Shown piece after piece: positions 54,765 to 64,000 of a stretch of 64,000 nt of DNA (within the stretch, counting starts at the first letter, position 1; each line of letters starts with the position of its first letter). The translations under genes and the position numbers were made by a program. The notes beneath the pieces are model-generated. The model was not told where the DNA came from and ran no database searches. It saw only the letters and a program-made list of their open reading frames with translations. This DNA is from Piromyces finnis (lineage: Eukaryota > Neocallimastigomycota > Neocallimastigomycetes > Neocallimastigales > Neocallimastigaceae), in NCBI GenBank assembly GCA_002104945.1, contig MCFH01000018.1, positions 744,001 through 808,000 on the forward strand, read 5' to 3'.

Positions 54765-54865
54765 ATTGCAAATTCCGGTCATTGCCAAAAAAACAAACTA
54801 ATGGTCCTACTGCCGATTCCGAATATATAGTTCCCTTATTAATACTCGAGCTTATTGGAATGATA
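54765..54865. other. Less AT-rich patch in the gene desert
   Basis: A stretch of about 100 bases with blocks such as TTCCGGTCATTGCC, GGTCCTACTGCCGATTCCG and ACTCGAGC stands out from its surroundings. It has no open frame and I see no tRNA or SINE structure. It may be a relic of an inserted element. Confidence 0.25.
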
Positions 54866-56273
54866 GCATAACATATATAATTATATAATTAATATTAATA
54901 CCGAAAAAGTAAAGAATATTGATAAATTAATATAGTTTTTGTCATATATAAAAAATATAATAAACTTAAACTATAAAAGATTTTTATATGAGAAACTTAA
55001 ATAATAAATTTATATATTATTAATAAGATATAAATAAGATGTTATAATTTTTTAAACCTAATAGTACATCATTTTATCTTTACATAAAATAGTTATATTA
55101 TTACATCTCCTTATTTTTATTTTAATCTTTACATAAAAAATAAGTTTGAAGATTAAAATTTATACTTTTTATTAGTTAATCATAATTCTCAATAGACTGA
55201 TCCTTTAAAAGTCTCGAAAATAATATAACAATGTTTTAAATATTAGAAAAAAAATTTAAAAAGTAACATTTCTACACATAAAGATTCTACAATTGAAAAT
55301 GAACTCTTTATAAAGTTTATTTTTTAAATATTACTTTTTGATATTTAAGTATATTAATATTTTTTTAGATATTTTAAGTTTTGAAATAAATATTAACCTT
55401 TCTCTTTTATATAAAAATTTAAAAAAATTTTCAGAAACATTAGCAAAAGAAAAAAAAACTATAAATACATTATAAAAATATAAAAACATATAAAATTCTT
55501 ATTAATAATAATAAAAAAATAATTAATTATTGATATAGTGAATAATTAAAATCAATTATAAATAATTACTAATTATTTATATTCTTCATATAGAGATTTA
55601 TATATTTTACATTTTATTATTATTATGTTTATAATATATATATTTTTATGCAACTTCAAAATAAAAAATTTAGCTATTTAACATAACTTTAAAAGTTTAT
55701 AACTGTGATATAAAATTATTTGATCCATATTTTATAAATGAATCTTATTTATTTTTTGAAATTGTTAATTTTATTCATTGTAAACTTTCCAATTATATCA
55801 TTAAATATAAAAATAATATATATAATAATTCATTCTTTTTATTTCTGAACATATTTAAAAAAAATACAAAAAAAAAAAAAAAACATTTAAATATGATTTT
55901 GATTACAAGGATATAACAAAAAAATAATTTTTTATATAACAAAAAACATTTCTTCGCCTATTTTATAAGATGTATATAATTAAATAATAAAACCAACTTT
56001 GTCAAAAAACATGCTAGTATGTGATTGTTTTTATCAAAGGAATCCATTTATAAATACCTATGATGAAACTTTTTGTTATAATAAAGCTTTAAATATATAT
56101 TATTAGAGTATATAATCTTTGTTTTTATTTATACATAAAATATTTATTATTATTTGTTTTAATTTTTTCTATTGTTATTATTACATAAATCTATGGTAAT
56201 AAAAATTATAGTAAAAGTATTTTTCTGAAAAAAAAAAAAATGTTAAAATTTAAATAAATTGTTTTTCATGTTA

Positions 56274-57518
56274 TTATGTTCTTTGATTAACTTCAATTGG
56301 TTTTATAATATTTTCCTCTTTCTTTGGTTTATTTTCTTCGTTTGGATGTACTTTCAAGTTATCCATTGAAAGAGAGGTTTCTTTTATCATATAAAACATA
56401 TAAATATTATGAGATACATATAAGAAAAAAAAGTGGAATTATTATTTTTTTATATTTAATAACGGTTAATTATTAGCATATAAATAATTTTTTTCTTTTA
56501 AACAAAAAATTATAAATTTCATTTATTACCTCTTAATTTTTTTGTAAATTCACTATGTTTTTTTGCAACTTTTTCCATCTTTATATATTATTTTTTATTT
56601 TAGTTTAAAAAAAAAAAGAAATTAATATGTAATCATTAGATATTAATTTATTAGATAAGATAAATTTGTTACATCAATACGACGCTCGTTAACACATTTT
56701 TTAGCTTGAGATTGAGTAGGCATTGCATAATGTGGTATATTTAACTCCTTTTCCTCTTTTTTTGGTTCCAATACTCTTTTTTTTTTTTATTTTAGAATAG
56801 AGAACGATGATAATAATAATAATAATAATAATAATATATATATATATATAAATTGATATTGATTAATTATTGTTATTGTTATTATATATATATAATAAAT
56901 AATAATATAATTTAAACATGTTTATATTACATATAAAATAGTTAATAAATTAATTATTATATAATTTTTTTTTATGAATATTACTTTTTCTTTGTTAGCA
57001 ATGTATAGATATATCTCAAAAAGTCTACTGCACCATCATCATCATAATTCAATACCGGGAGAATAATAGATTCTGGAATATTAATATTATTTTTTCTAAA
57101 AAATTTTTGTAATTGATCCCAGTTATCTTTACGATTCTTATATGATGGACTTGAATATAGTACATCAATATTAATTTTATTGTTATAATAATTATTGAAT
57201 ATTTCTGCTACTAATCTACCATCAGCTAAATCTCTATATTTTATAATAACATGATTGTAAAATTAATTGATTATTATAAATAGTAAAGTTAAATATACAA
57301 TAACACAAATTATTAAAAGTTATAATACCAATATTTATATATTAATAAATAATGTATATTACATATTTTAAAAATTATAAATTTATTAATGGATTAATAG
57401 AAAAATAAACAAAATGTTAATTATTTAATATCTTCTACCTTTTAGGAAAAGAATATGGAAAAGTTAGATTCATTGATTGTAACCATTGTATTATTACTCT
57501 TGGTACTCCCGAATTCAT
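56274..57518 (-). CDS. SPATA4/CLAMP-type calponin-homology protein (five short exons)
   Basis: Exons 57518-57439, 57233-56985, 56775-56673, 56578-56530 and 56380-56274 splice by GT-AG to 195 residues with every phase matching. Residues 3-109 form a CH-like (CLAMP) domain: VPRVIIQWLQSMNLTFP (5-21), KRDLADGRLVAEIFNNYY (26-43), NRKDNWDQLQKFFRKNNI and DFLRYIYTLLT at its end. The order of these blocks (P-R-x-x-x-x-W-L-x-S, R-D-x-x-x-G-x-L-V-A-E-I-F, N-W-x-Q-L, Y-T-L-L-T) is that of vertebrate SPATA4 and its relative SPEF1, microtubule-associated proteins of flagella. Residues 110-195 are Lys/Glu-rich and probably partly helical. It supports an organism with motile zoospores. Because the exons are 49-249 bp the gene has no long open frame. 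Exon 3 uses a weak, A-rich acceptor. Confidence 0.82.
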
Positions 57519-58679
57519 TTTTATATATATATATATATATATATTAATTATAGCAATAAAATAATAAATTTTCCAATAAAATGTTTATTTAATTTGAAAA
57601 GTAAATAAAAAAGCAGTTTATTATTTATTGAATTATTAAAACATTAAATGAATTACTTTTAACTATTATTACTATAACAAAAACAAAATGTTTAATGTTG
57701 TGGTAACTTCAAAAAATATGATTGAAAAATTCATATTTTATTATCTTTTTTATTTTTAATATCATATTAAATTTAAAATTGTTTATTATTGAAATTTCTT
57801 TAAACTTTAACCTCCATTTTACTAAAACTTTATTAATTATAAATTGTTACATTTATATATTCACTTTTTATATTCATGATATAATCTTTATATTTTGAAT
57901 ATTGATAAAATGTATTATTATGAAAATAACATTTATTCTACAATAAATATATATATATGTTTGCATTTTTGCAATACTAAAGAATAAAAATAAATTTCTA
58001 ATATTTTTACTTCTTATATTGTTATAAAAACACAGAATAAATATACATAATTTATATAATAGAAAATGAAAATTATAATATTTTTAGTTTTAAATAAATA
58101 TATAAAAAGCAATATACAGTATTCTTAACAAAAGATCATTAAGATATTAAAAGATTTATTTAGAGTAATAATTATATTTTATTCTTTACTTTTTTTTTTT
58201 TTATTATACTTTATTATTTTAATTATAATAATATATATATAATTAGTAGTACAATTATGCCTAAATAAATATTATATAGCATTATTTTTTTGGCATATGC
58301 ATATTCATTACCTATTACTACATTTTTTTATTTTTTTTATTATCATAGCTTGTTAGCCAGAAAAATATGCTTAGATTATTATTATTATTTAAAAATTTCA
58401 TTTAATTTAGATTCGCACGATTCGGGCTTATATCATTAAAAATTGAAATTTTAAAAAAAAAAATTAATAAACCATATAAGCATTTTTTTTAACTTCTTTA
58501 TTTTTTTATTTAATTTCTAATTTGTCATAATTGAATTTAAGAAAGGAAAGGAAGAATAATAAAATAGAAGAAAAAATATAAAACTATATTAAAATATTAT
58601 AAAAATATGAAATATTAAATAATTCATAGAAATTCGTCATATATTTTAAATCATTATATATACATAAAAAAATAAAAAA
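57519..58679. other. Divergent intergenic region
   Basis: The SPATA4-like gene (-) and the next gene (+) start away from each other here, so both promoters should lie in this 1.2 kb. No other feature is visible. Confidence 0.6.
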
Positions 58680-61600
58680 ATGGATTCACAAAATGTTGAT
58701 GATTCATACCTTCGTGCTACCCGTTCAGCAAGAATTGAAAGAATGAAAAATATTATCCCAGTAGAAAGAAAAGCACCAAATACAGTATCAAATATTCGAA
58801 TGTCAAATATTATTCATAATAGAAATGATATTACACCATCACACAGTAATAAAATAGGGATTCGTCATTCTAATCATGAGACTTGGAGTACACCAAGTAG
58901 AAAATCAACAAACATAGCCCATGATTTTAATAGTAGAAATTTAGTTTTTGATGAAGAAATAAACAATAGCAATAATAAAACAAGAAATGATATTCTTTAT
59001 AAAAGTGCATTAGATGATGAAGAATATGTAGATAATGAAGATGATATTTTTAATTTCTCCAGAATTAATGTAATTAATATTTTAATAATTATTATATAAA
59101 GTTTTATTTAATCAATTTAGTTATGTTTATATAATTTTTAAATTTTTTATATTTATATACCTTTCTTCTTTCTTTTCTTTTTTATTTTTTAATGATTTTT
59201 ACAATTTTTATATACAAAATTTTACATAATATTTACTAATTATTTATTTAAAATATAAATCATTAAACTTATTTCCATTTTTTATAATCAATATATAATA
59301 ATCAGAGAAAAAATGAAAATACTCCACATTTTCAAAAATTAAATAAAGAAATTAGTAATTATGTAATGCGAAATACATCAATGTCTAATGAATCCAGTTT
59401 ATCAACAAATGGTCCATCACTTTCATATTCCATTTTCACTACTCCATTGGCAAAAGAAACAGCAGAACATTTTGGAATGACAGTATCGGAATCTAACAGA
59501 CAAAGAAGATATTCTTATTCTTCTCTTAATGCCATTAAAGAAAGTTTATATGTTACCCCAAAAAAGTCAACAAAAAAAAGTGATATGCTTAAAGATGGTA
59601 GTAAAAGTGTTAACTATATTAATAAAATGAATTATTCTTTTTCAGCGAATAAAATTACTATGAATAAAAATGACAATGACAATAACAATAAAGAAAAAGA
59701 TTACAGTTCACCTTCTAAAATAAAAGAAACCGAAAAGGAAACAGAGAATAACATAATTGGTATTAATTTTAATTATATATATATATTTTTTTTAAAAAAA
59801 AAAAAAAAACAATATAAATTTCAATAATTAGATTAGTTTTAAATTTATTTATTTTTTCAATAATGTTTTGTTTTTATTTCAACTTATATAATGTAATTTT
59901 TTTTTATTTTTTTTTTATTTTTTTCATTTAATTAATGATATTTTTTGTTTTATTTTCTAAATTATCTCTTATACACATATCAAATAAATTAAATACTCTA
60001 TAACTAATAATAGTAATACCTGATGATAAAATAAATAATGAAGTTGAAAAAGTTAATAGTAAAGTTCAAGCCTCATCAGCAAATGATATTAATATTCAAT
60101 TAACTACTCCAAAAAAATCAAACATATCCTTAATTAATTCAAGCGAAAGTAAAAATAAAACCAAATCAGTTTTAGGTACAGATTTTAAATTAATAACACC
60201 AAATAAACCTACAGTCAATTTTGATACATATATAACGCCAACTAGTTTATCAATTACCCAAGGTAACACTACTACCACCCCATTAACTCAAAATAAACAA
60301 CGACTCTTTCATGATAGTTTACTCACCCGAAAAAGTTTTAGTGCTAATCCTACCAGAATACAAAGAATTATTAATAAATCAATGAAAACACTAAATAGTA
60401 AACATCGTAATTTATTTAATAATCCTTCTCATTCAAAAAAATCAGTATCAAGTAATAATAGTCCTCTTAAAAAGCGTTCTATGAAAATGAATACCACCAG
60501 TACTTCCATGAAAAAATCAACTATAAATACATACAGTTCCTATCTTAGTAATGAAACACCAACTCATTCACCTGTTCTCAATAATAATCAATATAAGGGA
60601 AATGCATCCGTATCAACATCAAAATCACAAAATTCAAAACCAAAATCAATAACCGCTACCACTTCCAATGTTGATTCAACATTTATAAATGATCAATCGA
60701 AAAAGCCATATCACAATACTTCTCTCTCACTTCGTGATATTGATTCAAAATATGAATATTTGAATGATAAAATTACTCCAATAAAACAAAAGTTCTCTGA
60801 TATTTCATCTACTTCACCAATTGTTACTACCACGACTGTCACAAAAAAATTAGGTAATATTACTAAGATTGGTGTTCCACCTAAAGAAATCAGCCCATCA
60901 TCCAATAAAGAAGGTAATATAAATCGCCGTCGTCGTAGTCGTAGTCATAGTCGTAGAAGAAAAAGTAGCGTTAAGAATTTAAAGGATAATAATGGAAATG
61001 GCGTATTGATAGAATTAAAAAGAAAAGTAGATCCAATTACAGGTATTATATCAGAACTCTCTGTAGTAGAAGATCCAGATACTGGTGAAACTACTAGAAT
61101 TATTACTTCTTATGATCCGGTTACTGGAAATAAATCTGAAACTAAAACTATTACAACTACTACCACTACAATGACCACCACAACTCAATCTACAACTACT
61201 AGAAAAACAACAACAATTGATCGAGAAGAAGAAGAAGAAGAAACAGAAGATGATTTTGATAATATTTCAGAAAATGATAATGAAAATAGTATGAATGAAA
61301 GTGGTTATATTGAGTATTCTTCTAGTCTAAATAGTGAAGATGAAGGCGACAACATCTTTACTAAATTACATGATACCCATTCTGACAGTGATTTTGATCA
61401 ACAATCCCTAGTTTCCAATGATCTTGACGCTCCACCGTCATTAAATCCAGAAAATTCATCTCAAAAGCATAACAGGGAACAAACCTTGGAATATACTCCA
61501 CAAAATAAAACATCAGTAAAAGATAATACTAGGAAAATCGGTACTTATTCTGTTCCTACACTACATAGAAATAAGTATAGATTGGAGGATACCATTTCAC

Positions 61601-64000
61601 TAGATAATCCACCATATACCATATATTCTAAAGGTCGTAGTGATCAAGATCATCAATCCTTTAATAATGTACCAACGGTTGGAAGACTTTCCTTATCCAA
61701 TATTGATTTAAATTCACCAAAGTATAATGATAAAGACAACCTTTCTAATTATTATGTATCTAAAAATAAGCTTGATTTATCTATGCTTAAAAAACAATAT
61801 AAATTAGAACAAGAGATAAATGATAATATCTTAAATAATGCTAAACCAAAATCTAAAATAGCTGAATGTGAAGAAGCAATTGGAAATCTTTTATCAAAAT
61901 GGACAAAAGAAGATGAAGAAAAAGAAAAAATAGAAACACACGAAGAAAATGAAGAAGATAGTTTGACCTTTAATACTAATATAAAAGAAATAAAAGAAGA
62001 AATTCAACGTAGAATAGAAAAAAATAAAAAATTAAATGAAGAAATTAATAATAAATCTCTTCAATTTAATTTAAAACAACAACAACAACAAGCAGAACCA
62101 AGTAAGTTTACTATTGATAATATTATAAAAATAAAATAAAATAAAATAGGTTTAATTAATTATACAACGCCAAAAAAAAATGTATATATTAATTTTTTTT
62201 TCATTATTATTATTATTTTATTTGTAAAGATGATAAAAAAATAGTCACTATAAATATTGAGGATGATGAAATGGAAGAAGAAAAAGAAGAAAAAGAAAAT
62301 CATGATGATATGAATAGTAATGTTGAAGTGAATGATTCAGAAATAAAGCCAGCAAGTCATCCATTACCAGACTTTATTTTATCCAGTAATAGAAGTACAC
62401 CATCAAGATTATCTTCTACTGAAATATTATCATCAAAGAAAAGTTCACAATTAATTCAGAGATTACAAGATGACTTTATTAAAAGTCATAAGCATACTCG
62501 TAGTCCAGGTATTGATTTTTCATCTTATCGATCAAGTGCAAAAAAACCAAAATTAGAAGTTGATAGTATAGATCAAGAAGATACAATAAATAATATTACT
62601 TTCCAAGAAGATCAATATGAGGATAATCCATTTATGCCTAATAATACCCATTCATCAACAAAAAAACAACTTTCAATTATTATTGATGATGAAAATGAAC
62701 AACAACCTGAAGAACCGAAATCTATAATTGTATCTGAAGCTGAACCACCAAAACAACAACCTGAAGAACCAGAATCTATAACTATATCTGAAATTGAACC
62801 ACCAAAACAACAATCAACAGATTTCAACATAATAGCAACTAATACTATTAATTCAACATCTTTTAACATTAATACAGATACTAACGAACTTTTGCATACC
62901 CCTAAACAAACTAAAACACCAAAAAAGGATGAACATTTAGAATCAATAAAGAAAAAGTTATCAGAACATTCATTATATGTAAAAGAATTAAAAGAAGGTA
63001 TAAGAAATAAACTCAATAAATCCAAATTATTTGCTACCGACCCAAGTCAAGATCAAACAAAGGATATTAAAAATGATACTGAAACTACTAACAATAGCAA
63101 TGAAGAAGATGATAATTCTATTACCATAGCAGAACCTAAAGAACCTCTTATTTCATCTTCTCTATCAACATCATTATTAGGATTAAAGCATCATATCTCA
63201 GAAGAAGATGGAAACCATGAAGAGAATGTAGAAAAACCTAATCCTAAACGTTTTCATGATTTAGAATCAAGTCAAGAAAATTCTATTGTCATTGCCGCTA
63301 CCAATACTGTTAACGAAAGTGATAATGTCGATAATAATAAAGATGTTAATAATAATCTAGATGTTGAAATTATAGAAGCAATTCTAAAGAATTCTGACCA
63401 AGTTTCTCCATTAAACCATTCAAAAACTGAAAGTAATCCCCTAGAAGAAAACGGTCAAGATCCTGAAAATGAAGATACCCTTTTAGATTTCGAACGAATT
63501 TCTCAATTTCATGCTAATTCTATTTCCAATTCTGATAAAAACACAATAATAGAAAATAAACCAGAAATCATCGTTATTGATTCCTATCAGCCTACTGAAA
63601 ATTTATCTAATTCTAATATCTTGGATGGTGATGAAATTACTGAGGGAACCTCGAATGCTCAAAGAGAAGTCATGAGTTTTGAAGATAGTGCTTCTGTAAA
63701 TGGTGAATTTTCAGATGAAAATTCTGAAAAGGACACCAATTCAAATCAAGAAGAAAAGGTGGAAGAAGATAATGAAATTAATTCTAATAAAGTTATGAGT
63801 GAAGAAAGTCATGAAGATAATGAAGTTTATTTCATTCATTTAGATAAAAGTCCACAAAAGTCATCGTCTGTTAATTACACTTTAAATGAAGCATTAAATG
63901 ATGACAATAATTTAGAAAAGGATGATTCACTTGATCAAAGTCCACTTTCAAAGAAAGAAGCTTTAGCTTCTCAACCTTGTCACGACAAATCATATTCTTC
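58680..64000 (+). CDS. Very large disordered protein, unknown function (3' end outside window)
   Basis: Exons 58680-59069, 59306-59759, 60014-62101 and 62230 to the window edge join in frame (introns GTAATT-TCAG, GTATTA-ATAG, GTAAGT-AAAG) and already encode more than 1560 residues. Nothing looks like a folded catalytic domain. Exon 1 starts with DDSYLRATRSARIERMKNI, a possible short helix. Many TP/SP sites occur (TPKKS, ITPNKP, TTPKKS), as in cell-cycle kinase substrates. Near residue 580 is a basic RS-like cluster (RRRRSRSHSRRR). It is followed by three spaced DPxTG motifs (DPITG, DPDTG, DPVTG) within about 35 residues, then a Thr run. A Gln run ends exon 3. Exon 4 is acidic and Ser/Asn-rich with an 18-residue tandem repeat (62699-62806; QQPEEP...EPPK). 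A nuclear or cytoskeletal scaffold is possible, but I cannot assign it. Confidence 0.75.
62699..62806 (+). repeat. 54-bp in-frame tandem repeat in the last gene
   Basis: Two copies of a 54-bp unit encode the 18-residue pattern QQPEEP(K/E)SIxxSExEPPK. The DNA copies differ by a few substitutions, some of which change an amino acid. The length is a multiple of three, so the frame is kept. Confidence 0.85.

Larger units (their letters stand above)
51475..56273. other. Long AT-rich gene desert
   Basis: About 4.8 kb without a gene that I can support on either strand. It contains a 59-bp tandem duplication (52999-53113), a less AT-rich patch (54765-54865), and many homopolymers. The promoter of SKT5 should be in the first kilobase. 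Confidence 0.5.

Overview
The window is a eukaryotic, extremely AT-rich contig. It has long A/T homopolymers, GT-AG introns and gene-sparse spacers. Three things together point to a flagellated (zoosporic) fungus, most likely an anaerobic gut fungus (Neocallimastigomycota): (i) a chitin-synthase activator of the Skt5/Chs4 type with a C-terminal CaaX box; (ii) a SPATA4/CLAMP-type calponin-homology protein of the kind found in flagellated eukaryotes; (iii) tandem receptors with a bacterial-type sugar-binding ectodomain joined to a class C-like 7TM domain. The taxon is an inference; no rRNA or other marker gene is present.

Layout. 1-10,340 (+): a tandem array of four SBP-7TM receptor copies. These are a 3' fragment at the left edge (A), an intact two-exon gene (B, 1964-4480), a 5'-truncated pseudogene (C) interrupted by a tRNA-derived SINE with a perfect 14-bp target duplication, and a second intact gene (D, 7833-10337). 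B and D share an identical intron, an identical core of about 750 bp and a conserved upstream block with a 13-codon uORF. 10,810-13,901 (-): a Stealth-family sugar-phosphate transferase with two tandem Stealth modules. The second has lost its catalytic motifs, and the gene carries one frame break. 15,016-27,126 (-): a nine-exon gene that I splice to a 3444-residue SZT2, the large subunit of the KICSTOR complex that holds GATOR1 at the lysosome to repress TORC1. 30,949-32,795 (+): a three-exon alpha/beta hydrolase with Cys in the nucleophile position. 37,203-38,423 (+): a two-exon multi-pass membrane protein. 39,290-40,766 (+): a five-exon, 185-residue ankyrin protein resembling Yar1. 43,374-46,604 (+): a single-exon, low-complexity protein ending in a candidate SUMO-interacting motif. 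48,342-51,474 (-): the two-exon SKT5/CHS4 gene. 56,274-57,518 (-): a five-exon SPATA4-like gene with no long open frame. 58,680 to the right edge (+): a four-exon, very large disordered protein that runs off the window.

The genes do not form an obvious pathway cluster. Themes are nutrient sensing (the receptors outside the cell, SZT2 at the lysosome/vacuole) and cell-surface building (Stealth transferase in the Golgi, Skt5 for chitin). The intergenic stretches are mostly featureless AT-rich sequence with microsatellites and a few less AT-rich islands that may be decayed transposon remnants. All splice sites were assigned by eye from GT-AG signals, phase and protein continuity. The SZT2, SPATA4-like, SKT5, hydrolase and ankyrin models each close in frame over every junction.
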